A stretch of DNA of 43,009 nucleotides from Pseudomonadales bacterium (lineage in GTDB: Bacteria > Pseudomonadota > Gammaproteobacteria > Pseudomonadales > JANQJO01), in the NCBI GenBank assembly GCA_028281605.1, contig JANQJO010000069.1, positions 1 through 43,009 of the forward strand. The letters are read 5' to 3'. The first letter of the stretch is position 1; each line of letters begins with the position of its first letter. Shown here piece after piece: positions 25,886 through 33,684 of the stretch. Position numbers and translations under genes: made by a program. Below the pieces are notes generated by a model. It was not told the DNA's origin, made no database searches, and saw nothing but the letters and a program-made list of their open reading frames with translations.

Positions 25886-27160
25886 ATGAGTTATCTGTAT
25901 AAACAATCACTGATACTTCTATCAAGTTTACTTTTATGCTGTTGTGCAACTACGAAGAATGAGAAAAATAATTCTACTGAAAATTATTCCGTAGACGTAC
26001 TTATTTATGGCTTATTGCAAAAAAGCAATGGTAACTATAGATTTGCCGCATACCAAACCAAGCTTCCAGATAAGGATATGCCTTGGGTAAACTTATCAAC
26101 AGGTCATCCTATTTGGGACACATCTAAAAAAATAGATTGTGGAACAGGAGCACTTTTAGACGGTCTTCATGGCTCTAATTGCAAAAATATATCCAAAACA
26201 AGAGAAGATTTATTTTATGAAAAAAAGGTTAATAAGTCTTCCACAGCATTTAGTATTATCATAACTGGTGGGGCTGGAGGAGTTCATAATCAAATTCAAT
26301 TTAATGATGATAAATTTAAAAAAGCCTATAATAAAGCTTTTGAGAGAATAGATAGAAATACCATCTCTGAAATTATAAAAGAAATAAAGTATATAGAAGA
26401 AAAATATTACAAGTATCAGATAAATTATGACAGTAAGCTCATTTCTTCGTCTGGTTTGCCTGATATCAAAATAATAACTAAAGATGATTCTGGATTTTTT
26501 GAAAATCAAATAGATTTTAGGGAAAAAATTAATGTGCAAAAAAACCACTTGCCAAAAATTGATGTATCATCAACGAATATTAATGATTTTCTTATGGTGT
26601 TAAGGAACGAAAAAATCAGTTTGTTTAATCAATGGGAGAAGCTGACTGGAGAAGTAAATGTAAAATGTGTTTCTTCCTCAAAAGCTTTTGTTTTTAAATT
26701 AAAATGTCCCCCTATATTTAAATTTGAAAATAATCAATTGACTGGCACTGTACATGCTACTGTGGAATCTCAAAGATTCCCACGTCTTCTTCCAAAGAAG
26801 CTAATCTTACAGGATAAAAATATAGAACTAATTTTTGATGGAACAAATATAGGGTTAACAAATAAAACCAATAATTTCGTCAAAATTGGTAATATATCCT
26901 TTTACTATAAAACTAAAATAGCATCAAAAAGTTTTAATATAGAGCTTTCTCCTAAATCTTCACTGGTAGCAAGTAATAGGCCTAGAATAAAGTATTTTCC
27001 TATAGAATGGTCTCATCTCGACTTTAAAGGTGTGACCAAAGCTAAAGCAATGAAAGAGTATGTAAAATATGGCTTTGCCGTTAAATATAATATTGTGGAT
27101 ACAAATAAAGATAAAAGTTTGTTTTCAGAAAAAGTGTTTCTTCTAAAAGATCTCATATAA
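25886..27160 (+). CDS. Orphan lipoprotein, unknown function
   Basis: A 424-residue protein with a clear lipoprotein-type signal (SLILLSSLLLCCCATTKN; one of C18-C20 would be lipidated). TGAGG lies 7 nt before the ATG. The mature part is rich in Lys, Asn and Ile, contains GTGALLDGLHGSNCKNISKT and a glycine-rich IITGGAGGVHN segment, and has pairs of cysteines (VKCVSSSK ... LKCPPIF). Its beta-rich second half could be an Ig-like or binding domain. I do not recognise a family. Its AT-rich codon use matches the neighbouring genes of the island and suggests recent acquisition. Confidence 0.75.
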   Translation: MSYLYKQSLILLSSLLLCCCATTKNEKNNSTENYSVDVLIYGLLQKSNGNYRFAAYQTKLPDKDMPWVNLSTGHPIWDTSKKIDCGTGALLDGLHGSNCKNISKTREDLFYEKKVNKSSTAFSIIITGGAGGVHNQIQFNDDKFKKAYNKAFERIDRNTISEIIKEIKYIEEKYYKYQINYDSKLISSSGLPDIKIITKDDSGFFENQIDFREKINVQKNHLPKIDVSSTNINDFLMVLRNEKISLFNQWEKLTGEVNVKCVSSSKAFVFKLKCPPIFKFENNQLTGTVHATVESQRFPRLLPKKLILQDKNIELIFDGTNIGLTNKTNNFVKIGNISFYYKTKIASKSFNIELSPKSSLVASNRPRIKYFPIEWSHLDFKGVTKAKAMKEYVKYGFAVKYNIVDTNKDKSLFSEKVFLLKDLI

Positions 27161-27221
27161 TCTTTTTTGTCACACAAACTCATCTCAAAAATCAAAATTT
27201 CATCAAAGGAAGGTTTGATGG

Positions 27222-27380
27222 GGCTTTATGGCTCTTCCGGATTTGCCGTGGTTTTACCCAATGCTAGATCCCCGAGCCAGACTGATATATTTCAAATACC
27301 CATGTTTTAAAGGTTTTTGGCCATTGTACAAAATACATTCTAATTTAAAACCACAGCAAATCCGGAAGAGCCGTATTTAT
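27222..27380. mobile_element. MITE 2, 143 bp, ISL3-like ends
   Basis: Element 27230-27372 has 26-28 bp terminal inverted repeats starting GGCTCTTCCGGATTTGC and reading GTGGTTTT further in. It is flanked by the 8-bp near-direct repeats GGCTTTAT (27222-27229) and GTATTTAT (27373-27380), matching at 6 of 8 positions. GGCTCTT ends and 8-bp duplications are characteristic of ISL3-family elements. No coding capacity. It abuts the integrase remnant. Confidence 0.75.
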
Positions 27381-27714
27381 TGCTGGCGGGTCACAGTGAT
27401 GATTATCCTGGGGCGTTGTTTCGACCCATAAAAACAATACTTCGGGTGCGCTGGATAAAGCCTTGCACCCGGATGCGATCTATAAACTTATTCGAGAATA
27501 TGGTAAAAAAATCAGTTTGCTTGATGAGGTCAAAAACCTGTTTGGGCCGCATGCGATGCGCAGCACCACAGCTGCCACTAACTCGCTTGAGCATGAGGCG
27601 GATATTGCCAAGGTGCAGGAAATGCTTGGCCATAGTAACATTGCAACAACACGCTTGTATGACCGTCGTCAATCTCGACTTGAAGACAGCCCTGTATTTA
27701 AAATTCAGTATTAA
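27380..27714 (+). pseudogene. Frameshifted C-terminal remnant of a tyrosine recombinase/integrase
   Basis: Two frames together give LAGHSDDYPGALFRPIKNNT then SGALDKALHPDAIYKLIREY. They are joined by a frame change in the A-run at 27430-27434. The second frame continues with the catalytic-domain motifs GPHAMRSTTA (H-x-x-R), EMLGHSNIATT (His) and LYDRRQSR (nucleophilic Tyr), and stops at 27714. The N-terminal domain and first catalytic Arg region are missing; MITE 2 lies exactly at the 5' break. Confidence 0.75.
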
Positions 27715-27863
27715 ACTTCCTCTCACGGACAGTTTGATAGAGCAATCAAATTTAAGCAATATTGTTCACAATCCATTTATCATATTGTAGTATAGCCCGC
27801 TAATATAAATGCTTACCTCATTTCTTTTTCTTATTGAACAATTAAAATTAGGAGGATTAATAC

Positions 27864-28670
27864 TTGATTATCTCAAATATTGGAAAAGTATTTTCATATG
27901 ATGAACTGACAAGAAGACACGGAAATATAGCTATTGGTTTGGATTTGATAAGAACTGATGCCATAAGAGTTCAGCTAAGTGATACTCTCTTAGAGACTAA
28001 TATGGATAGTCTTGCAATGAGTACTTATATGGAAAATGTAAATAATATGGTGGATCATTTATTAATGTTTGAACATCAAAAACAAAATAACAATGATGGG
28101 GACAAAGACGCCATACAAGACCTAAAAGTAATGAAAAAATCTTTTAAAAGAATTAAAGAAGCACAAATCTGTTTTGATTTGGCCATAGAAAAAATGGAAA
28201 TAGCTTCTAATACAGCCACAAAGATAAACGAGCAAATCACCGGAAAAATAGATTCCGAGAACAATCGTTTTTATAGCCGTATGACAGCAGTTGCAGCTAT
28301 TAATTTTGGATTTGCTGAAATCCTATCTCTAATTGACGATGAAAGCTTTGAAAACAAGTTAAGCCAAAATGTAGTAAGAACTGGAATAGCTATTTCAGCA
28401 GCATTGTCTAGTTTATTTATATTACTTCCATCAGCTATCTCCTTATACAAAGTAACCTCTACTGAAGACAACTCTTTACGCAATCAAGCCATAGGATCAT
28501 TCCACAGAGTCAATAGAATTTTTGGCCTGGATAATCAAAGTTCAAAATTTATCGAAATAATTCCAGAGAACAGAAGATACTATAGCGGCGCTATTGCTGG
28601 GGTATCATTAGCTATAGTTTTCCCAGTTTTATGGAGTGTTTATACTGCTGCTATTTGGTCTCGAATTTAA
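27864..28670 (+). CDS. Membrane protein of unknown function (gene 1 of a pair)
   Basis: A 268-residue protein starting at TTG with a perfect AGGAGG (27850-27855) 8 nt upstream. Residues 1-130 are soluble and helical, probably coiled coil (MENVNNMVDHLLMFEHQKQ ... AIEKMEIASNTATKINEQIT). Hydrophobic segments follow at about 145-160, 170-195 (TGIAISAALSSLFILLPSAI) and 240-265 (AIAGVSLAIVFPVLWSVYTA). The small TM gene split by MITE 3 starts 52 nt downstream and is probably in the same operon. No known family; adjacency to an ABC-3C system suggests an accessory or defence function, which is inference only. Confidence 0.75.
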   Translation: MIISNIGKVFSYDELTRRHGNIAIGLDLIRTDAIRVQLSDTLLETNMDSLAMSTYMENVNNMVDHLLMFEHQKQNNNDGDKDAIQDLKVMKKSFKRIKEAQICFDLAIEKMEIASNTATKINEQITGKIDSENNRFYSRMTAVAAINFGFAEILSLIDDESFENKLSQNVVRTGIAISAALSSLFILLPSAISLYKVTSTEDNSLRNQAIGSFHRVNRIFGLDNQSSKFIEIIPENRRYYSGAIAGVSLAIVFPVLWSVYTAAIWSRI

Positions 28671-28722
28671 AAGTGACGATATCAGATATCTTAGTTTAAA
28701 GTTTTGTTAGTGGAGATAAATT

Positions 28723-29296
28723 ATGGGTAATGTGGGCAGTATACAATATACTGGAAATAACCTTCGTGAACTTTCAATCATTGATGTAAACAGGCTCAAT
28801 GAAATTAGAGATTCTATAAATAGATTACTCAACCATAGGTGTTCGGGATTTTTTTTAGTTTAAAATCAATAGGATAAAAATTTTGCCCTAAAAATGCTGC
28901 TAATGGGTTACTTTGCTCAACTATTTAAATTGGAGACTGAAAATATTTTTATAAAGTCTCATGTTTCAGTATCCACCATAGACCCTTAAATAATAGGGTA
29001 TTTCAAGAGCACCAGGCTTTTTGAGAATAAAATTTAAGCAAAAATAATTTTTTTGCTTAAATAACGCTCTAATTTAGGTCAAAAAAATCCCGAACACCTA
29101 TGATCCATATACTATAGACAGAATAGTAAGAATACATGAGTGGAGTAAAATCTCCAAAGAGGAAAAACTAAGTAATAGTAATTATGGAATAAGCACAAAT
29201 AATGTACCAAAGTGGCTGGTAACAACTGGAATTATTTTTGGTATTATCGGTTCTATTGTAGCTGTGCTGAACTATCTGAGTAGAAGTGCGATATAA
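28723..29296 (+). pseudogene. Small membrane protein gene interrupted by MITE 3
   Basis: ATG 28723, with GGAG 7 nt upstream, begins MGNVGSIQYTGNNLRELSII. The frame runs to ...INRLLNH at the MITE edge, then stops inside the element. After the element the same protein continues DPYTIDRIVRIHEWSKISKE and ends with one membrane segment (LVTTGIIFGIIGSIVAVLNY) at TAA 29294-29296. Removing 28837-29100 plus one copy of the AT flank restores a single frame of about 103 codons. Probably non-functional now. Confidence 0.7.
28835..29102. mobile_element. MITE 3, 264 bp, inserted in a coding sequence
   Basis: Element 28837-29100 has perfect 19-bp terminal inverted repeats AGGTGTTCGGGATTTTTTT, flanked by AT on both sides. 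The interior has further short hairpins (AAGCAAAAA/TTTTTGCTT) and no gene. The termini share AGGTGTTC with MITE 1, hinting at related transposases. Confidence 0.8.
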
Positions 29297-29361
29297 AGCT
29301 ACTCCATACTAAAAAAGATGGCTCTGAGACATAACCAACCTAATTTTTTATTGTCATAACT

Positions 29362-29468
29362 ATTGATTAACTTTTCTCAAAAAATTAACTTCCTTAAGAA
29401 ATTAACCTTTGGTTTGTCCGTAAATCATCCAACTGTAGGGCAGTCAAAAATCTTCCCTTTTGGGTGGT
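29362..29468. repeat. Direct repeat copy 2 (island boundary?)
   Basis: The counterpart of 23302-23395: ATTGATTAACTTTTCTCAAA and following bases match with one difference over 27 nt. A second conserved block GGGCAGTCAAAAATCTTCCC lies just before the end of the DUF2326 gene. It also holds TTCCCTTTTGGGTGGT, which resembles 23360-23375. The intervening sequence has diverged and differs in length. Confidence 0.6.
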
Positions 29469-31165
29469 TAAATTTTGAATAGCTTATCGTCTTGAGAAAG
29501 GGATAGTATTTCATACTTGGAGACATCGATATCCTCAGGCAGCTTGTCTCTCAGCACAGATAATACATACTGGCAGTTTACTTTTTCTACTACTCCAGTT
29601 AAGATGTTCGTTATTTGATTGTCATGTATATTTTCGATTTGATCCTGAAGCACAAAGTGCAAACAATCTATGCCCAACTTATCTGCAAATTGTATATACG
29701 ATAAGTCAAACGCGGCCATCTCGCCTTTCTTCTTCCCAGTACCGGGGTTGCCAAGCAGGCTAGTAATATTCAACTCATATCCTTTATCATTTTTGTCTGC
29801 ACTTAAAACGAATTTCTCTCCATACAACTTACTTGAGATGCTTGAGAAAAATTTATTGAACTCAGAAACCCTAGTCTGAATAGTATCATCTAATGATGAT
29901 ATTCCATCATCTATTTCCTTTAACTCTTTCTCAAACAAAGAGTGTTTCTCAATACTGCTTTCCCACAATCTTTTTTGTTCTTCTAGAGTCCCTTTTTTTT
30001 CATATGCTTCGTTCAACTCTAAGATTAGTTCTTCATACTCTTCCATTGCACCAGATTTTTGTAATCTTTCTGTCAGCTCTTTTTCTTTAGAAATAAGTTG
30101 GTTTAGCTCAACCTGTGTTTCCTTTATTTCTAAATCTAACGAAGGTATCTCTTTGGTAATGTATTTTTTCTTTTCCATTATCATCCCATTGTGAAATGAT
30201 AATGTTTCCTCAAAAGTTTTCTGTATGTCAGGTATTAACGATTTTGCTTCATCATATAATCTTCTTATCTTGGAAGTATTCAATTGAGAAAGCTCTTGAT
30301 CTAATCCTAATGCGCTTTCATTAATCAGTTCTTTTCTAAGTTCTAGCCGACCAAGTTTTGCAGATATTCTATTAATAGAGGACTTGATTTTATTTAAACT
30401 GTTAACATCCACTTCATAATTTTCGTTAAGGTTGAACGCTTTCTTTCTAGTTTCTATCTCTTCGATCATCTGGTTTATTAATAACAGTGATTGCTTAACC
30501 TGAGATAACGTGTTCTCCTTCTTCAATCTTTTCTGCAAATCTTCCTCAATTTTTCTTTGAGTAAAGAGACGTTGTTTTCTATCCGCTACATCAAGGTCTA
30601 TACCTAGCCAAAATAAATAAACAGCTTCATATTCTTCATGCCTAGTGGATGGGTGTAGCACTTTTACTGTGTTAATTAATCGATTCTTTTCGTCTCTAAT
30701 ATTTTTGGCAATTATTTGACGAAAAGATGGCTTGTTTACAGAAGAGTTAAAAATATATTCTTTCAATTTGCTATGAAAGTGCTGCGTTTGAACCTTTTCA
30801 TCATTAATCTCAAGAATCTTTTCCTTCCTAGATAGAAAATTTCTGACTATTTTTATCTCTTTTGAATCATCAATATCTAGATCATTTTTCAGGACAAGAG
30901 TAACAATAATATTATTTTCAGTTAAAAATCTTTCGATAGTTGCATTACTCTTGCTTTTAAACTCAGGATCACGGTAAATATTCTTACCATCATTACCTAA
31001 GCAAAAATCAATCAATCGAAGTAGAGTTGTCTTTCCTACATTGTTGCCAGATTCTTTTTTGTCTTTTGTCTTCGTTTCGTCAACCACCAGATTAATACCC
31101 TTACGAAAGGATATTTCTCTAATGAGAGCAGAGTTTTTTTCTATTTTTAGACTCTTTAGAAACAT
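29468..31165 (-). CDS. ABC-3C system ATPase with DUF2326 domain
   Basis: A 565-residue SMC-like ATPase. The N-terminal half-ABC domain has Walker A GNNVGKTTLLRL (residues 40-51) and the conserved RLIDFCLG. Residues about 200-450 are a long coiled coil (QVELNQLISKEKELTERL). The C-terminal DUF2326 domain carries GTGKKKGEMAAFDLSYIQFA and the Walker B-like DCLHFVLQDQIENIHD. Its start overlaps the middle-component gene by 10 nt. In ABC-three-component systems this ATPase is thought to sense invasion or DNA status and control the effector. Confidence 0.85.
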   Translation of the reverse strand: MFLKSLKIEKNSALIREISFRKGINLVVDETKTKDKKESGNNVGKTTLLRLIDFCLGNDGKNIYRDPEFKSKSNATIERFLTENNIIVTLVLKNDLDIDDSKEIKIVRNFLSRKEKILEINDEKVQTQHFHSKLKEYIFNSSVNKPSFRQIIAKNIRDEKNRLINTVKVLHPSTRHEEYEAVYLFWLGIDLDVADRKQRLFTQRKIEEDLQKRLKKENTLSQVKQSLLLINQMIEEIETRKKAFNLNENYEVDVNSLNKIKSSINRISAKLGRLELRKELINESALGLDQELSQLNTSKIRRLYDEAKSLIPDIQKTFEETLSFHNGMIMEKKKYITKEIPSLDLEIKETQVELNQLISKEKELTERLQKSGAMEEYEELILELNEAYEKKGTLEEQKRLWESSIEKHSLFEKELKEIDDGISSLDDTIQTRVSEFNKFFSSISSKLYGEKFVLSADKNDKGYELNITSLLGNPGTGKKKGEMAAFDLSYIQFADKLGIDCLHFVLQDQIENIHDNQITNILTGVVEKVNCQYVLSVLRDKLPEDIDVSKYEILSLSQDDKLFKI

Positions 31166-31386
31166 TTCTTTATACAGCCATTTTTATTATCAATGACGCC
31201 TATAATAAAAAGCCAGTCTAGCGTTAGCGAAAATACTTCCACAGAAATATTATGATCATTTTTTATTTCTTCATATACAGCGAAATAATCAGCATCACGA
31301 CTATCTTTTTTGCGTAGCACTTCAATTACTAAAGCTCCCCAATAGTAAATCTTATTTTTTGGATGAGTATCACTATCTACTATCAT
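31156..31386 (-). CDS. ABC-3C middle component (MC6-like)
   Basis: A small protein reading MIVDSDTHPKNKIYYWGALV then IEVLRKKD, with FSLTLDWLFIIGVIDNKNG near the end. The pattern (short N-terminus, YxxGALxxxxL, LDWLFxxGxI) fits ABC-3C middle components. The start is set at ATG 31386 because it forms an ATGA overlap with the HNH gene stop; an ATG at 31416 is also in frame. It probably bridges the effector and the ATPase. Confidence 0.75.
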   Translation of the reverse strand: MIVDSDTHPKNKIYYWGALVIEVLRKKDSRDADYFAVYEEIKNDHNISVEVFSLTLDWLFIIGVIDNKNGCIKKCF

Positions 31387-32201
31387 GGCTTTGGTGGAAC
31401 CTCTAATATTTTGCATCTCATAAAAGCATCTACCATCACAACAGATATTCCGAAAGATATATCTTCTTGTACCGATGATTGATGTATATCACATGAGTTT
31501 AATAACTTTTCTTCTATATCTTCTATTATATTGTCTGCATTTTTTTTGACACATTGGAGTGAGTTGGTATGTGCATCTACATACTTGCCCTTTGTTTTTA
31601 AATATATTTTACGAATGTTTCTCAAAAGATTTTCTTTTTTAAACGATCCTTGTGATTCAAGCTCGCTATATAATGTAGCAATTTTTGTGTAGTATATTTT
31701 GTAATCTTCAATTAAGAATTTATTCCTTACGATGCAATTATGATCTATTTTATCTTGAATATCAAAAACGTTTGAACTTTTCATGTTAATGTCAGTGACA
31801 TCATCAAAATCAGCATTGGCAATAGCGTTGATGGCCAGTTTTAAAAGAGAACTTTTATTGTTTAGCCTTTCAAGTTGTTTGGTTTCATGAAGCAATTTCC
31901 ATTCTTTCAGTAAATCTACAGGGTATTCATTCTCATTTTCTTTGTTGTCTATAATAGAATGACATTCATCACACAATAATATTAGATTGTTATAGTGCCT
32001 TCTATCATCATCATCCATGTCTGGATTAAATCTTGGACCATTGCTGCTAGCAGCTTCAATATGACATATTTTACTCACGATAGATGTTTTGTCTCTTGCA
32101 ACTAATGGTTTATTACAATCAGGTGCGGCGCATTCATTACCAGATAAAGTGTCCAATCTTCGAACAGTTGATGGTTTATATTGTCTCGCCTTATCAGTCA
32201 T
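31383..32201 (-). CDS. HNH endonuclease effector of an ABC-3C system
   Basis: A 272-residue protein. The N-terminal zinc-binding HNH domain has C24/C29 (CAAPDC) and C77/C80 (LLCDECHSIID), a His in KICHIEAASSNGPR (H47), N72 and H81. The C-terminal 180 residues are helical and end in EDISFGISVVMVDAFMRCKI, which fits the ABC-3C C-terminal domain that tethers effectors to the complex. It is the first gene of a tightly overlapped three-gene operon and likely cuts DNA when released or activated. Its ATG is 20 nt inside the opposite-strand frame that follows. Confidence 0.78.
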   Translation of the reverse strand: MTDKARQYKPSTVRRLDTLSGNECAAPDCNKPLVARDKTSIVSKICHIEAASSNGPRFNPDMDDDDRRHYNNLILLCDECHSIIDNKENENEYPVDLLKEWKLLHETKQLERLNNKSSLLKLAINAIANADFDDVTDINMKSSNVFDIQDKIDHNCIVRNKFLIEDYKIYYTKIATLYSELESQGSFKKENLLRNIRKIYLKTKGKYVDAHTNSLQCVKKNADNIIEDIEEKLLNSCDIHQSSVQEDISFGISVVMVDAFMRCKILEVPPKP

Positions 32202-32807
32202 ATGTGCTCTTTCTTCCTAAATGAAACGATAATCCAATTCAGCTCAATTATCAATCTTAAGAGTAATACTATTTTTATTGCTCCTAAACCTGTTTCTATC
32301 ACTGCGGGAAATTCCAGTAGCCAAGCCTGCTCATCTGACGATTCAACTGCCGGCAGTATTGGTGTTAAACGTGAAGATAATCCAGAATTTCGTCAGGAAG
32401 TTTTAAAAGTATTCAACCCTGAAGAGTGGACACTGGTTCAAAAAAAATATCCCGCTCTAAAAACAATACGCTTTGGCAAGAATATTTTTAACCGGACATT
32501 ATACCCTGGTGAACAACTAGATTCAAATAACCCTCTTAAGCAACAAATCCAACAATGGAAAATACCCTCTTTAGTCATTACACTTCAAAGCGCTGAACAC
32601 AGTTGCCGTAGACACAATCCAACCTTTCTAAATGGAGATTTATTTGATATCAACGAAGATGTAGCCTTGCTTGAAAAAATTTTACCAAATAGAAAGGTTG
32701 GCAAATCGATTGATAAGCAAGGTAAAGCTGTAGAAACTTCAAAACTCGTTATTGTATTTAACAAAACAACAGGGCACGTCATTACTTTTTATCCAGGTAG
32801 ACCTTAA
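32181..32807 (+). CDS. Toxin-tail-like protein, probably 5'-truncated
   Basis: The frame is open from a TTG at 32181, but its first part overlaps the HNH gene and looks non-genuine; convincing protein starts near residue 37 (VSITAGNSSSQACSSDDSTA). No ribosome site is visible. The C-terminus (KVGKSIDKQGKAVETSKLVI, then VFNKTTGHVITFYPGRP) has the strand-TG-VIT-YPG ending typical of many polymorphic toxin C-terminal nuclease domains; I cannot name the class. It is likely the 3' end of a larger gene cut by arrival of the ABC-3C operon. No immunity gene is apparent. Confidence 0.5.
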   Translation: MSRLISHMCSFFLNETIIQFSSIINLKSNTIFIAPKPVSITAGNSSSQACSSDDSTAGSIGVKREDNPEFRQEVLKVFNPEEWTLVQKKYPALKTIRFGKNIFNRTLYPGEQLDSNNPLKQQIQQWKIPSLVITLQSAEHSCRRHNPTFLNGDLFDINEDVALLEKILPNRKVGKSIDKQGKAVETSKLVIVFNKTTGHVITFYPGRP

Positions 32808-32818
32808 AATCCAACCAT

Positions 32819-33562
32819 TTACCTCTTTTGAAAAAAACCTAAATATTCATCCAATGAGCTTTCCAATCTATCCAGAAGAAAATATCTAAAATCAGTATTG
32901 TCACCTGAAAGCTGTGCCTTCTCCAAACTGTCAATATAATCTGGCCGATGCTCTGGGTGGATGATAATAGGAGGGTATCCCCCTCGCATGAGCTTTAAAT
33001 TCATCAAGAGTCTAGCTGTACGGCCATTTCCATCAGAAAAAGGATGTATCGTTACAAGTTTAAGATGCGCTTCAATCGCGTTATCTGGCGTTGAATCTGC
33101 TTGGCTCAACCACTGACCAAAATCGCCCATCAGAGAAGGTATTCCCTCTGGGTTGGCAAGTTTTACTTGTGATCCCGCGATACGACGCTCGAATCTAGAA
33201 TATTGACCTGCTTGATCACTTTGCGTTTTAGCCACCACCAGACGGTGAATGTCGCAAACATCCTTTTCGGAAATGGGCCTGGGATCTTTAACTAAATCCC
33301 TAACAAATTTAATTGCTTCAAAATGATCGACAGCCTCTTCATGATCTTTAAGAGGTTTTCCACGAACTGTAATACCTTTCTCAAGCACGATAGCTGTTTC
33401 TGATCGTGTGAGTGTGTTTCCTTCAAGCGCATTTGAACTATAGGTAAACTCAACATCATACCACTGCTCAAGTCGTCGCAGGGTATCTTGCTCTAATGGA
33501 CGAATTGAGTCTAACTTAGCTTTTTTTTCCTCAACACGTTGAATTAAATTTTCATCACTCAT
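32819..33562 (-). CDS. Fic family protein (class II)
   Basis: A 247-residue Fic protein with the catalytic motif HPFSDGNGRTARLL (H-x-F-x-D-G-N-G-R-x-x-R), which transfers AMP or another phosphate-containing group to a target hydroxyl. The N-terminal helix contains SNALEGNTLT, matching the S/T-x-x-x-E-G/N autoinhibitory motif, which makes it class II (self-inhibited). There is no C-terminal winged helix, so it is shorter than many class II Fic proteins (about 370 residues). It is convergent with the toxin-like gene (11 nt) and has no obvious separate antitoxin. Confidence 0.88.
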   Translation of the reverse strand: MSDENLIQRVEEKKAKLDSIRPLEQDTLRRLEQWYDVEFTYSSNALEGNTLTRSETAIVLEKGITVRGKPLKDHEEAVDHFEAIKFVRDLVKDPRPISEKDVCDIHRLVVAKTQSDQAGQYSRFERRIAGSQVKLANPEGIPSLMGDFGQWLSQADSTPDNAIEAHLKLVTIHPFSDGNGRTARLLMNLKLMRGGYPPIIIHPEHRPDYIDSLEKAQLSGDNTDFRYFLLDRLESSLDEYLGFFQKR

Positions 33563-33684
33563 CTGGCGTACCTATAACAAACGCTTTCATATTTTTTATA
33601 GCATGGTTCCAAATCAGATACCGCCCCACTCCAGCTAATATCTATGTCACTCCGATTTTTCGGTGAATTTCGACAGAACCCCTT

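Noticed and set aside
27403..27759. 118-codon minus-strand frame
   Set aside because: Antisense shadow of the integrase remnant, which has recognised catalytic motifs on the plus strand.
23302..29468. Reading the direct repeats as integron attC sites flanking cassettes
   Set aside because: They follow minus-strand genes and contain dyads, but I cannot place convincing RYYYAAC / GTTRRRY core sites, and no integron integrase is present.
32181..32807. EndoU-type nuclease domain
   Set aside because: The ending is similar, but the required catalytic histidine pattern is not visible, so the class is left open.
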